Source of the DNA: a virus
Virus record (IMG/VR): IMGVR_UViG_3300017917_003998
Coordinates: 1-56,336 of that record
Reading direction: 5' to 3' (one strand)
Length of the DNA: 56,336 nt
This document shows, piece after piece, positions 35,610-44,005 of the stretch; position 1 is the first letter of the stretch; each line of letters starts with the position of its first letter. Under the pieces are notes generated by a model, which ran no database searches, was not told the origin of the DNA, and saw only the letters and a list, made by a program, of their open reading frames with translations. The translations under genes and the position numbers were made by a program.

Positions 35610-36472
35610 TATTTTTTATAATTTTTAATACAATATTCAATTTTATCATGAATATTTTCTATTTTAAATCCGCTTTCTAATAGTTTTGAATTATCTAACA
35701 CGCAATTTGATCTTGGTGTCTTTGCGGCTTTTTGGTAAAATTCTTCTTCATTTTTAAAAAAAGTAAATTTTCTTTTTGTTATGTATTTATTTAATAATTT
35801 AGTAACATCAAACGTGTTAATTGAACCTGTATTAGTTATATTGTATATTCCAGGCTCACATTCTTTCTCTATAAGATAAAGACAGGCTTGAATAAACTCA
35901 TCTGTATTACTCATAGAGTTTTCTACATTTAAAAGTTTTTTATAATTTAATATTTTTGTTATATAATTTTTAGAAGATTCTCTATCGTCAAATGGAATTC
36001 TTAGTCTGCATATATAAACATTTTTATCAAATTTTAAGATATCCTCGCCAGCGGCTTTAGTTCCGCTATAATAAGAGCATGGCTGTTTATCAAAACAAAA
36101 ATTAGGCGTATCAATTTCTTTAAATCCATTTTCATTTTTTGTGCCACTATATATACATCCACTTGATACATGTACCCATTTTTTATTTAAATCATTACAT
36201 ATTTTTGACAAATTTTTAGGCAATGTATAATTTTGTAACCAGCATAATTCTTTATTTGATTCGCAGGCGTCAACATTTGGTTTACCAGTATATCCAGCGC
36301 AGTTAATAATATATTTTGTATCTATTTTTTTTAATATTTTATAAAGTTTTGTCGTATTTAAAAAATCGCAATTTTTTCTATTAAGAGCAACGACGTCATA
36401 ATTTTTACTTTTTAAAAAATTAGTAAAATTTTTACCTACGAATCCATTTGAGCCTAAAACAACTATCTTCAT
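35609..36472 (-). CDS. NRS/ER-like 4-keto-6-deoxyhexose 3,5-epimerase/4-reductase
   Basis: This 287-residue SDR resembles the bifunctional NRS/ER proteins that finish UDP-L-rhamnose synthesis in plants and some giant viruses, more than bacterial RmlD. Matching pieces, in order, are IVVLGSNGFVGKNF, NCAGYTGKPNVDACESNK, VHVSSGCIYSG, GFKEIDTPNFCF, YYSGTKAAGEDIL with Y-x3-K, CRLRIPF, NYITKILNYKKLLNVENSMS and KTPRSNCVLDNSKL. Given the RmlB at 21078, the phage could make NDP-L-rhamnose without separate RmlC and RmlD. It has its own promoter eight bases before the ATG. Function by similarity only; the nucleotide (UDP or dTDP) is unknown. Confidence 0.8.
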   Translation of the reverse strand: MKIVVLGSNGFVGKNFTNFLKSKNYDVVALNRKNCDFLNTTKLYKILKKIDTKYIINCAGYTGKPNVDACESNKELCWLQNYTLPKNLSKICNDLNKKWVHVSSGCIYSGTKNENGFKEIDTPNFCFDKQPCSYYSGTKAAGEDILKFDKNVYICRLRIPFDDRESSKNYITKILNYKKLLNVENSMSNTDEFIQACLYLIEKECEPGIYNITNTGSINTFDVTKLLNKYITKRKFTFFKNEEEFYQKAAKTPRSNCVLDNSKLLESGFKIENIHDKIEYCIKNYKK

Positions 36473-36480
36473 GTTAATAT

Positions 36481-36509
36481 ATTATATTTAATCTATTTAT
36501 CAAAATCAA
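36481..36509 (-). promoter_or_regulatory. Sigma-70-type promoter, leaderless geometry, for the gene starting at 36472
   Basis: Minus strand: TTGATT, 17-base spacer, TATAAT, then eight bases to the ATG. The -35 box overlaps the stop codon of the GT2 gene ending at 36506. Confidence 0.65.
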
Positions 36510-37222
36510 AAATATCGCGGTGAATATAAATCTTGGGTTCTCTTATTTAATAAGAATACCGAGTGGTTCTGCAAATTTTGATATACTTTTGGTTCATAAG
36601 TATATTCAACTAAAACTTTATTTACATTATAAAATTTACAAAAACTTAAACATCTTAGCCATAAATCTAAATCTTCTGCGTATTTATATGTATCATCATA
36701 TCCACCGATAAAATTAAATATATATTTTTTATAAATAACGCTAGGATGAGCTATCGGATTTCTACCATTAATTAACCACTGTTTTATTATCGTATCGTCT
36801 GTTGGGTATTCAGAATATTCAAATGGTAAAATAATATTTTCATTCGCTTTGATAAAATGCATTTGCGTGCCACATATATCTACTTCTTTATTTTGCATTA
36901 AAAAGTTCATCTGAATTTCAATTTTATCTAAATGCCAAATATCATCTTGATCCATTCGGGCTACGTATTCTATTTCATCATCATTCTGAATTTTATATAA
37001 TCCAGCATTTAGAGCTGCTCCTATTCCAACGTGCGGAGACTTAATATAGACTAAATGATTGTAATTTTTTATTTCTTCTATTAGATTATCCGAGGACATG
37101 TTATCAACTAAATATATTTTATATTGATTTTTTTTAAAAAAAGTTTGATTTATTACAGAATCTATAGCTCTTTTAATTGTTTTTCCGCCGTTCCTAACTG
37201 GGAGAAGTACGCCAATTTTCAT
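36506..37222 (-). CDS. GT2 family glycosyltransferase (B)
   Basis: This 238-residue GT-A enzyme has IGVLLPVRNGGKTIKRAIDSVINQTF as the opening Rossmann part, then YLVDNMSSDNLIEEI, IGAALNAGLYKI and VARMDQDDIWHLDKI with the Q-D-D metal site. GYDDTYKYAEDLDLWLRCLSF contains the acidic E-D at the acceptor site. It resembles rhamnosyl- and galactosyltransferases of O-antigen loci, but the donor cannot be read. It ends in a short basic tail (LLNKRTQDLYSPRYF). Overlaps the upstream SDR gene by four bases. Confidence 0.88.
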   Translation of the reverse strand: MKIGVLLPVRNGGKTIKRAIDSVINQTFFKKNQYKIYLVDNMSSDNLIEEIKNYNHLVYIKSPHVGIGAALNAGLYKIQNDDEIEYVARMDQDDIWHLDKIEIQMNFLMQNKEVDICGTQMHFIKANENIILPFEYSEYPTDDTIIKQWLINGRNPIAHPSVIYKKYIFNFIGGYDDTYKYAEDLDLWLRCLSFCKFYNVNKVLVEYTYEPKVYQNLQNHSVFLLNKRTQDLYSPRYF

Positions 37223-37887
37223 AAATATTTCTGTATCACTTTCTTAGTATAACCGAAAGAAGATATATTTAATTCTTTAATCGCTAAATCTATCTCTACA
37301 GAATTTTCATTAAAATATTCTTGTCTATCTTTATGAAAAGATAATATAGGTTTAATATCTATCTTTTCTGAAATTAAATTTATAATTTGTTCAATTTTCA
37401 TAAATTCAATTCCAGCTATATTTAAAATGTTCTTGTCTTTTATATCACAAGTTTTTTGACAAATACTCACTAAATCTTCTACGTCAAGCAAGCTTCTTAA
37501 GGATTCTGGATATATGAATATATTTCTAGTATCGCGTATAGATTTTACTAAAAAATTTATAAGATTAGCTTTGTTCCCGCCTTTACCAATTATCTGAGGC
37601 AATCTATAAATGCAATATTTTTCCGCATTGTTTTTAATTATATCTTCAATTTTAATTTTATGATTTGTATATGTAGATTTTATACTAAAAATAGAAGTTG
37701 TGCTAAAATATATAATTTTTTTATTTTTATTATTTTTAATAACATTTAATAATAAGTTTTCTTCTCTTTTATATTCTAAAAAATTTTTTTCTAGAGAATT
37801 GGAGACACCAGAAGCAAATATTATTTTATCTTCTTGATTTTTGAAATTTATAAAACTTCTTGCGAGTAATCCATTACCTGTTATCAT
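37219..37887 (-). CDS. Short SDR-type epimerase/dehydratase-like protein
   Basis: This 222-residue protein starts MITGNGLLARSFINF, a shortened nucleotide-binding loop. It then has IIYFSTTSIFSIKSTYTNHKIKIEDI and YCIYRLPQIIGKGGNKANLINFLV, and ends in the usual epimerase C-terminal region (LRSLLDVEDLVSIC, LNIAGIEFMKIEQI). The catalytic Y-x3-K is replaced (YTNHK retains only a related spacing), so it may be inactive or use a different residue. It is shorter than typical (about 300 residues). Two bases separate it from the glycosyltransferase gene upstream, in one operon with the GT2 gene downstream. Confidence 0.6.
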   Translation of the reverse strand: MITGNGLLARSFINFKNQEDKIIFASGVSNSLEKNFLEYKREENLLLNVIKNNKNKKIIYFSTTSIFSIKSTYTNHKIKIEDIIKNNAEKYCIYRLPQIIGKGGNKANLINFLVKSIRDTRNIFIYPESLRSLLDVEDLVSICQKTCDIKDKNILNIAGIEFMKIEQIINLISEKIDIKPILSFHKDRQEYFNENSVEIDLAIKELNISSFGYTKKVIQKYL

Positions 37888-37888
37888 T

Positions 37889-38776
37889 TTAAAGAGAGTC
37901 TATAGTATCCCAAAAATATTTTGGTCTTCCAATTAAATATTCTTCTGTTTTGGTCTCGTCTTTCCACCACCATTCAGTTATATGTTGAGAATTTATATTG
38001 GTTATAATATCTAATCCTAATAATCTTGCTTCTATAATACATCTCGGACAAGTATCATCTATAACAGGAAGAAAGATGATTCCCTTATATTTGGACAAAG
38101 CCTCTATATGTTTTTCATATTCTTGCACTGGTAAAATATCATAATCTATTCGATTTGCTTCGCAAAAATTTTTAGCTTCTTCTAGGCCCTTAGCTTTGCT
38201 ATGCCATCCACCAAATCCTTGTAGAATTGCGTACTTATTATTCTTCGGCACATTTTTAAATTTATCGAAAAGTTTAAATGTATTTTTTGAAAAACATGAA
38301 GAAAGTATACCAGTCTTAGAAAAATCAATGTTTGGCATATGATTTATATATATAGCTCTTTGTCTTTCAGACATAAAGAAAGAGAATAAAGAGTTCTTTG
38401 CAATTAAATCGTAGATTTTAGAAAGAGATGGATGACCAGTTAATCCATGCGGGCACGAACAAACCTGATTAACTAAAGTCTTGTGAGGTATTTCTCCTCT
38501 ATATGGACAAAAATTATAATCAAATTCTAATTTTATAAATTTAGTTTTATTGAATAATTCTTCAATTACCAATGGATTTGGATTGTTAATTAATGACATG
38601 ATATTGCCTATAATCCATAATTTATCAGAATTTTCTTTTATACTAGATAGCGACAATGAAGCTGTTTGAAGAGAAAAGATATCTTTTTGTCTATCTTCTA
38701 AAATAGACATCGTAGTTAGATTTGTGCCTCCAATTTCTATGGCATTATCATCGAGAAGTATGTATTTTTTAAACAT
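37889..38776 (-). CDS. GT-B fold glycosyltransferase-like protein, first gene of the glycan island
   Basis: This 295-residue protein is likely a GT-B enzyme, but the match is partial. The C-terminal half contains YAILQGFGGWHSKAKGLEEAKNFC and YKGIIFLPVIDDTCPRCIIEARLLGLDII, a pattern like the GT4 donor-binding region ('...P...E..p....EA...G.pvi'). The N-terminal half has GGTNLTTMSILEDR and CPYRGEIPHKTLVNQVCSCPHGLTGHPSLSKIYDLI, with several cysteines. The promoter ends eight bases before the ATG. It is the 5'-most gene of the minus-strand island. Confidence 0.55.
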   Translation of the reverse strand: MFKKYILLDDNAIEIGGTNLTTMSILEDRQKDIFSLQTASLSLSSIKENSDKLWIIGNIMSLINNPNPLVIEELFNKTKFIKLEFDYNFCPYRGEIPHKTLVNQVCSCPHGLTGHPSLSKIYDLIAKNSLFSFFMSERQRAIYINHMPNIDFSKTGILSSCFSKNTFKLFDKFKNVPKNNKYAILQGFGGWHSKAKGLEEAKNFCEANRIDYDILPVQEYEKHIEALSKYKGIIFLPVIDDTCPRCIIEARLLGLDIITNINSQHITEWWWKDETKTEEYLIGRPKYFWDTIDSL

Positions 38777-38784
38777 CCGTGTTT

Positions 38785-38813
38785 ATTATACCAAGCTTAT
38801 AACAATAATTCAA
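38785..38813 (-). promoter_or_regulatory. Sigma-70-type promoter, leaderless geometry, for the glycan island
   Basis: Minus strand: TTGAAT, 17-base spacer, TATAAT, then eight bases to the ATG at 38776. This is the first promoter of the island. Confidence 0.7.
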
Positions 38814-38836
38814 CTATAATATTAAGGTAGGTTATG

Positions 38837-39070
38837 TTAATTTATAATAGATTTTAACTTGTTTTTTAATTTTATATATTTTTGATATGCCTCTGTATCT
38901 GTAATATCTAATTCAATTTCTGCATTAGCTTTCTTTTTAGGTTTAGAAAATGTATTTAAACAAATGGCTATTTTTTGTTTTTGTTTATATTTTTCGTCTT
39001 TCATAAATTCCATGCATCGATTCATGTATTTATTTTTATCTTCATTTTTCTTAGGGTTAGGTATTGGCAT
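38837..39070 (-). CDS. Small basic phage protein (MPIPNPKK type)
   Basis: This 77-residue protein begins MPIPNPKKNEDKNKYMNRCM and continues KYKQKQKIAICLNTFSKPKKK. Small proteins starting 'MPxPxP+..E....F..RCM....' followed by '.QK.AIC' are common in phages, often near structural genes; their role is not established. The C-terminal half (EIELDITDTEAYQKYIKLKNKLK) is a predicted helix. It has no good -35/-10 pair directly upstream and faces away from the structured RNA on the other strand, 36 bases from that RNA's promoter. Confidence 0.65.
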   Translation of the reverse strand: MPIPNPKKNEDKNKYMNRCMEFMKDEKYKQKQKIAICLNTFSKPKKKANAEIELDITDTEAYQKYIKLKNKLKSIIN

Positions 39071-39106
39071 ATATTTTAATTACACTTATTTTAAGATATT
39101 TTATAT

Positions 39107-39135
39107 TTGACAAAGTATATTGTTTGTAGTACTAT
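39107..39135 (+). promoter_or_regulatory. Strong sigma-70-type promoter for the structured RNA
   Basis: Plus strand: TTGACA, 17-base spacer, TACTAT, predicted start about 39142. No open frame follows within the next 390 bases, so this promoter belongs to the RNA (and possibly to nrdA by read-through). Confidence 0.75.
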
Positions 39136-39141
39136 GGTATA

Positions 39142-39450
39142 CTACATATCGCCCTATTAGCGAAAAGGTTTACCGTACTCCTTAAAATGGTGAGTTTGGT
39201 TAGTTCTAGCGTCGGGCAACGCTATCAAAGCTTGCGACCCGAGAAACCAGAGAAATCTGGGAGTGTAGGTGTAAGGGCTAACGCGCGATGGATGATCCTA
39301 CCGACATCCGATAAGCGTTAGGGGCCGAAAGGCTATGAACTCAATTGGGAAGTTGAACTAACGGCTCTTACAGCCCTGTATGATTACAGGGAAAGCTTTG
39401 CTTTGAAGAAGCTCATTGGGAAGTTTTAATATAAACGTTTCCTACACTCT
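39142..39450 (+). ncRNA. Unidentified structured RNA of about 310 nt upstream of nrdA
   Basis: This region is clearly richer in G+C than its surroundings and contains no open frame over 60 codons. Helices can be drawn by hand. An outer stem 39261-39269 pairs with 39441-39449 (nine pairs, no mismatch). Inside, 39270-39279 pairs with 39363-39372 and 39278-39284 with 39315-39321. Hairpins with GNRA loops sit at 39247-39260 (GAAA), 39324-39333 (GAAA) and 39341-39356 (GGGA); a seven-pair hairpin is at 39374-39391. Upstream, hairpin 39207-39224 has an eight-base loop that can pair with 39232-39242, a pseudoknot. A motif TTGGGAAGTT is repeated at 39345 and, one base different, 39416. It matches no RNA class I can recall. 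Either a separate RNA or the leader of nrdA. Confidence 0.7.
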
Positions 39451-39536
39451 TTTTAGCTACCTTAAAGTTATGAACACTTATTTGTAAAATTTTCTTTTAT
39501 TTTTTTAAAAAAGGCTGTAAACTCTTCTTTAAGACT

Positions 39537-41798
39537 ATGAGTAAAAATTTTGTTGTTAAAAAAAGAAATGGTGTTTACGAAAAATTTGATATAGATAAAA
39601 TCCATAAAGTAATTAGTTGGGCAATAAAAGATCTGACTAATGTAAGTTTAACTGATATAGAAATAAATGCAAAAATAAATATTGTAGACGGAGTCACGAC
39701 TAAAGAAATACATAAACTGTTAATCGAATCTGCCGCTAATTTAATCTCAATAGAAAAACCGAATTACCAATATGTTGCAGGAAGACTTTTAAATTATCAA
39801 TTAAGAAAAGATGTTTGGAAGGGTAAACATGCTCCAAGACTATTAGAGTTTATTAATCAAGGTTTAAAAAATAAAATCTATGATGCTATTATATTAGAAA
39901 AATACTCAGAAGATGAAATTAATAAAATGGGTGAATTTATTGATCACGAAAGAGATTACAATTTTACATACGCAGGAATAAAGCAATTATGTGATAAATA
40001 TCTTATTAGAGATCGTGTTACAGGAAAAATATATGAAACTCCTCAATTCGCTTACGTTTTGATTGCTGCTTATGCTTTTATAAATTATCCATTGGAAACA
40101 AGATTAAATTATGTTCGTAAATTTTATGATGCTATTAGCAAACACAAGATAAACCTCCCAACACCAGTTATGGCTGGGGTAAGAACTCCTAGTAAAAATT
40201 ATGCAAGTTGTTGCTTAATTGGAGTTGATGATAGTAGAGGTAGCATTACCGCAAGTGCAACTGCTGTAAGTATGGCTACAGCTAGTAGGTGTGGAATAGG
40301 TATAGATGTCTCAAAAATAAGAGCTATCGGATCACCTATTAAAAATGGAGAAGTAGTTCATACTGGATTGATTCCATTTCTTAAGATTTACGAGAGTAGC
40401 GTAAAGGCATGGCAACAAAATGGTCTTCGTGGTGGAAGCGCCACTTGTAATATTCAATGGTGGCATTATGAAATTGAAGATATTGTAGTACTAAAAAATA
40501 ATGCAGGAACCGATGATAATCGTGTCCGTAAATTAGATTATACTGTTGGTATGAGTAAACTATTCTATGATAGAGTTCTAAAAGATGAGGAAATTACTTT
40601 ATTTAATACTGCTGAAGTTCCAGAATTATACGAGGCTTGGGGGACCAAAGACTTTGATAAAATTTACAAAGAATGCGAAACTAAAAAATTAAAAATTAAG
40701 AAGAAAGTTTCTGCTCGTAAACTATTCTCTTTGATTATCAAAGAAAGAGTTGAAACTGGTAGAATTTATATTTTAAATATAGATCATGCTAATAATCATG
40801 GAGCTTGGTTAGATAAAGTTACAATGAGTAATCTTTGTACCGAAGTTATTCATCCTACAATACCACTAAATGATTATCACGATAAAAATGGTGAAATTGG
40901 TATGTGTATTCTTTCGGCAGTAAATATGCTAGAAATTAAAAACTGGCAAGATCTTGAAAAGACTTGCGATCTTATCGTAAGATTTCTTGATGAAATCATT
41001 GATATTCAAGATTACTTTAATATTGCTGCTGAAAATTTTGCAAAAAAACGTCGTAGTCTTGGAATAGGTATAACTAATTTAGCTGCTTATCTTGCTAAAA
41101 ATGAATTAAAATATACATCAGATAAGAGTCTTCCAGTTCTTGACGAATGGATGGAGCATTTTCAATATTATCTTTTGAAGGCGAGCTTAGAGCTTGCTAA
41201 AGAAAAAGGCAAGTGCGAAAAATTTGATAGAACAAAATACTCTAAGGGAATTCTTCCTATTGATACTTATAAAGATAAAGTAGATGAATTTTGTAAAAGA
41301 AAACTATCTCTTGATTGGGAAAAACTAAGAAAAGATATTAAAGAATTTGGTTTAAGGCATTCTACATTATCATCTTGTATGCCATGTGAAAGTAGTTCAG
41401 TAATTCAATCATCTACAAATGGAGTTGAGCCTATTCGCAGCTTGATTACTTATAAGATGAGTAAGATGGGTAAATTACCAGTATTAGTTCCTGGAGTTGG
41501 AAAATATGATGATAACTATGAATTAGCTTATAATTTCAAAGATAATTCTGGTCTATTAAAAATTAATGCAGTTATTCAAAAATATATTGACATGGCAATA
41601 TCAACTAATGTATACTATAATTATTCTCATTATGAAAATAATGTTCTTCCAGATGCCAAAGTAATGAAAGAGATTATGTATGCTTACTCTTTAGGTCTAA
41701 TTAGTCTTTATTATAATAATACAGACGATGGAGATAAGGAACAATTAATGAATCAAAAAGAAGATCGTGATTGTTCATCTGGGGCGTGTAAATTATAA
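39537..41798 (+). CDS. nrdA: Ribonucleoside-diphosphate reductase alpha subunit (class Ia)
   Basis: This 753-residue protein reduces NDPs to dNDPs, together with NrdB. It retains the N-terminal ATP cone (VVKKRNGVYEKFDIDKIHKVI), so allosteric activity control is likely. The catalytic barrel has YASCCLIGVDDS with the first redox cysteine, CGIGIDVS, the active-site NLCTEVIHP and LGIGITNLA, and HSTLSSCMPCESSSVIQSSTNGVEP. The C-terminal CSSGACKL is the shuttle cysteine pair, as in E. coli (CESGACKI). No leaderless promoter or strong ribosome site is seen before the ATG. The structured RNA lies 86 bases upstream on the same strand and could be its leader. Confidence 0.95.
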   Translation: MSKNFVVKKRNGVYEKFDIDKIHKVISWAIKDLTNVSLTDIEINAKINIVDGVTTKEIHKLLIESAANLISIEKPNYQYVAGRLLNYQLRKDVWKGKHAPRLLEFINQGLKNKIYDAIILEKYSEDEINKMGEFIDHERDYNFTYAGIKQLCDKYLIRDRVTGKIYETPQFAYVLIAAYAFINYPLETRLNYVRKFYDAISKHKINLPTPVMAGVRTPSKNYASCCLIGVDDSRGSITASATAVSMATASRCGIGIDVSKIRAIGSPIKNGEVVHTGLIPFLKIYESSVKAWQQNGLRGGSATCNIQWWHYEIEDIVVLKNNAGTDDNRVRKLDYTVGMSKLFYDRVLKDEEITLFNTAEVPELYEAWGTKDFDKIYKECETKKLKIKKKVSARKLFSLIIKERVETGRIYILNIDHANNHGAWLDKVTMSNLCTEVIHPTIPLNDYHDKNGEIGMCILSAVNMLEIKNWQDLEKTCDLIVRFLDEIIDIQDYFNIAAENFAKKRRSLGIGITNLAAYLAKNELKYTSDKSLPVLDEWMEHFQYYLLKASLELAKEKGKCEKFDRTKYSKGILPIDTYKDKVDEFCKRKLSLDWEKLRKDIKEFGLRHSTLSSCMPCESSSVIQSSTNGVEPIRSLITYKMSKMGKLPVLVPGVGKYDDNYELAYNFKDNSGLLKINAVIQKYIDMAISTNVYYNYSHYENNVLPDAKVMKEIMYAYSLGLISLYYNNTDDGDKEQLMNQKEDRDCSSGACKL

Positions 41799-41801
41799 CT
41801 T

Positions 41802-42866
41802 ATGAAAAGCGTTTTAAATTTAAAAAATATAGACTATACAAAACAACCATTATTTTTTGGAGAAGATCTTAATCTCCAAAGATATGATCGTTTTAAATAC
41901 CCTATCTTTTTTGAGCTTTTTAAAAAGCAAGAAGAGTTCTTTTGGTGGCCTCATGAGATAGCATTAAATAAAGATCGTAGTGATTATAAGGAGTTAGCTG
42001 GTCAAGAAAGGTTTGTATTTGACACTAATTTAAAATTCCAAACTCTTGGAGATAGTATGCTTTCAAGAAGTATTCATTCATTAAAAGATTACGTAAGTAA
42101 TCCAGAACTTGAGATATGCATGAATACTTGGCAAAGATTCGAAGGAATTCATAGTTATTCTTATTCTTATCTACTTAATAATGTGCATCCAGATGCAAGC
42201 AAATTCTTTGATAGTATTATGGAAGACAAAGAGATTGTATCTCGCGCAGAGTTAATTAGAAATAATTTTGATAAAATTCTTGGCGATGATGATAAAAAAG
42301 ATTTAAAACAAAAGATATTTGATTGTATTCTTTCTGTTAATGTTATGGAAGGTCTTGTATTCTATGTTTCATTTGCCTGCTCTTTCTATTTTGGATATCG
42401 TGGTAAAATGGAAGGTAATGCCAAGATTATTAAGTTTATTCAAAGAGATGAAGCCTTGCATTTTGCTACAACTCAAAATTTAATAAAGATTCTTAAAGAA
42501 GAAGAGAAAGAAGGTTTTACTTCTATAGTTAAAAAGAGCGAGGATAAAGTTTACGCTTTCTATGAACAAGCGGCTAAAAATGAAATTGAATGGGCAGAAT
42601 ATTTATTCAGTAAAGGATCTCTATTAGGATTAAATGCCGAAGTTCTAGGCGGTTATTCAAAATGGCTTTGCGATGCGCGTCTAAGGTCATTAGGATATAA
42701 GAAAATATTCAATCAGAAGGATAATCCTATAGCTGGATGGTTAGATAGTTACCTTGACAGCAGTAAAGTTCAAGTTGCTCCACAAGAAACAGAGATATCA
42801 ACTTACAAGATTGGCGCAAGAAAAACTGATATATCTGATGATGATTTTGGTGATTTTAAGTTATAA
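41802..42866 (+). CDS. nrdB: Ribonucleoside-diphosphate reductase beta subunit (class Ia)
   Basis: This 354-residue diiron protein holds the tyrosyl radical needed by NrdA. The ligand positions are visible: LGDSM (Asp), WQRFEGIHSYSYSYLL (Glu, His and the radical tyrosine position of E. coli Y122), FVSFACSFYFGYRGKMEGNAKIIKFIQRDEALHFATT (Glu, Glu, His). The C-terminal DDFGDFKL fits the NrdA-binding tail (E. coli ends in DDLSNFQL). The gene starts three bases after nrdA, so the two are one operon. The N-terminal segment FGEDLNLQRYDRFKYPIFFELFKKQEEFFWWPHEI is conserved with E. coli. Confidence 0.95.
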   Translation: MKSVLNLKNIDYTKQPLFFGEDLNLQRYDRFKYPIFFELFKKQEEFFWWPHEIALNKDRSDYKELAGQERFVFDTNLKFQTLGDSMLSRSIHSLKDYVSNPELEICMNTWQRFEGIHSYSYSYLLNNVHPDASKFFDSIMEDKEIVSRAELIRNNFDKILGDDDKKDLKQKIFDCILSVNVMEGLVFYVSFACSFYFGYRGKMEGNAKIIKFIQRDEALHFATTQNLIKILKEEEKEGFTSIVKKSEDKVYAFYEQAAKNEIEWAEYLFSKGSLLGLNAEVLGGYSKWLCDARLRSLGYKKIFNQKDNPIAGWLDSYLDSSKVQVAPQETEISTYKIGARKTDISDDDFGDFKL

Positions 42867-42895
42867 TATTTAATATTTAAAGTGTAAATATATGT

Positions 42896-43228
42896 GTGAA
42901 TTTAGATATCACAACAGTATTTAATCTTGTTATAGGAGCCTTATCATTTTTAGGAGGGTGGCTATTTACCAGAGTATTCTCTATATCTGATCGTCAAGAG
43001 AAGCTTATTAAGGATTTAAATGATAAAACCTTTAGTGATTTTATAGCTTTAAGGAAAGAAGTAGAATTAGAGAGTCGTAAACACCAACAAGAGATAGCTG
43101 ATTTAGCTTTAAAAGTAAGCACTACTTATGTTACTAAAGAATCTTTTGAAGCCTATTTTGATAGAATAGAAGCTAAACTAGATCGTAATTTTGAAGTGAT
43201 TCAGCAATATTTAATAAATAAAAAATAA
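42896..43228 (+). CDS. Small membrane protein with coiled coil (possible lysis-associated)
   Basis: This 110-residue protein starts with GTG (an overlapping ATG is out of frame). Its N-terminal hydrophobic segment TVFNLVIGALSFLGGWLFTRVF is one membrane span. A long charged helix follows (SDRQEKLIKDLNDKTFSDFIALRKEVELESRK, then FDRIEAKLDRNFEVIQQYL). This architecture is common in phage proteins between replication and lysis genes and resembles inner-membrane spanins or holin-partner proteins. However, no lysozyme is visible nearby, so a lysis role is only a guess. It may be part of the nrd operon by position. Confidence 0.5.
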   Translation: MNLDITTVFNLVIGALSFLGGWLFTRVFSISDRQEKLIKDLNDKTFSDFIALRKEVELESRKHQQEIADLALKVSTTYVTKESFEAYFDRIEAKLDRNFEVIQQYLINKK

Positions 43229-43229
43229 A

Positions 43230-43988
43230 ATGAATAAAATTGCAATAATTATAATTGCAACTAATTCATATTTTATTCTCGGTTTACGTTTCATAAAAAA
43301 ATTTATGCATTATTATAATGGAAACTCAATTATAAAATTTTATTTTTTTTCAGATCATGATCCTAGAAATTATTTTTCATCAGATATAAATTTAGAATAT
43401 ATATATACAAAGCACAATAACTGGTTAGATGCAACAAATTCTAAGTTTTATAATATTAAATCTTTAGAAAATAAGGATGAGGATTATTTTTATTATTTCG
43501 ATGCAGACACAAATATAATGAAAACATTTGATGAAACTTGGTTTTTGGGTGAAAGTGTCGGGGCGGAACATTTTGGAAATAAATCATGGTTAAAAAATGG
43601 AGCGGGATTTGATAAAAATCCAAGATCTAAAGCTTATGTTCCAGAAGACTCTAAATTAGATAAAATATATTATATGGGAGCTTTTTTAGGTGGAAAAAAA
43701 GAAAAAATTATGAAAATTGCTGAAATTCTTTTACAATGGCAATTAGAAGATAAAAAAATAAATTATGAACCAGGAGTTAATGACGAAAGTTATATAAATG
43801 CATATTTTCATTATAATCCTCCTAAAATAGTAAAAATAGAAAATTTTCCATTCTTGTATAGTGATAAAGGCGGTATGCAAGATACTAGAAATCCATTATT
43901 AGATATAGAATATCTTAAAAAGCAAGTTTTAGATGACAAGCATTCGATATTTGAAATAAAAGGTAAAAATATAATATTTAATAAATAA
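43230..43988 (+). CDS. GT6-type glycosyltransferase
   Basis: This 252-residue GT-A protein is like GT6, the family of ABO blood-group and alpha-1,3-galactosyltransferases. It has IAIIIIATNSYFILGLRFI, then EDYFYYFDADTNIMKTF in the D-x-D position, SVGAEHFG, YYMGAFLGGKKEKIM, and VNDESYINAYFHYNPPKIV, where the family has 'DESHLN.Yf'. GT6 proteins are known from bacteria and from cyanophage P-SSM2, so a phage copy is not unique. It probably adds galactose or GalNAc in alpha-1,3 linkage. One base follows the previous stop. It lies outside the main island. Confidence 0.8.
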   Translation: MNKIAIIIIATNSYFILGLRFIKKFMHYYNGNSIIKFYFFSDHDPRNYFSSDINLEYIYTKHNNWLDATNSKFYNIKSLENKDEDYFYYFDADTNIMKTFDETWFLGESVGAEHFGNKSWLKNGAGFDKNPRSKAYVPEDSKLDKIYYMGAFLGGKKEKIMKIAEILLQWQLEDKKINYEPGVNDESYINAYFHYNPPKIVKIENFPFLYSDKGGMQDTRNPLLDIEYLKKQVLDDKHSIFEIKGKNIIFNK

Positions 43989-44005
43989 AAACTGTAATAA
44001 TTATT

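Noticed and set aside
39142-39450. Group I or II intron, RNase P RNA, or cobalamin riboswitch
   Set aside because: None of the conserved core motifs of these families could be found in the sequence, and no split gene flanks it.
41590-41620. TTGACA-N18-TATACT inside nrdA
   Set aside because: It lies in the middle of a conserved coding region with no gene start just downstream.
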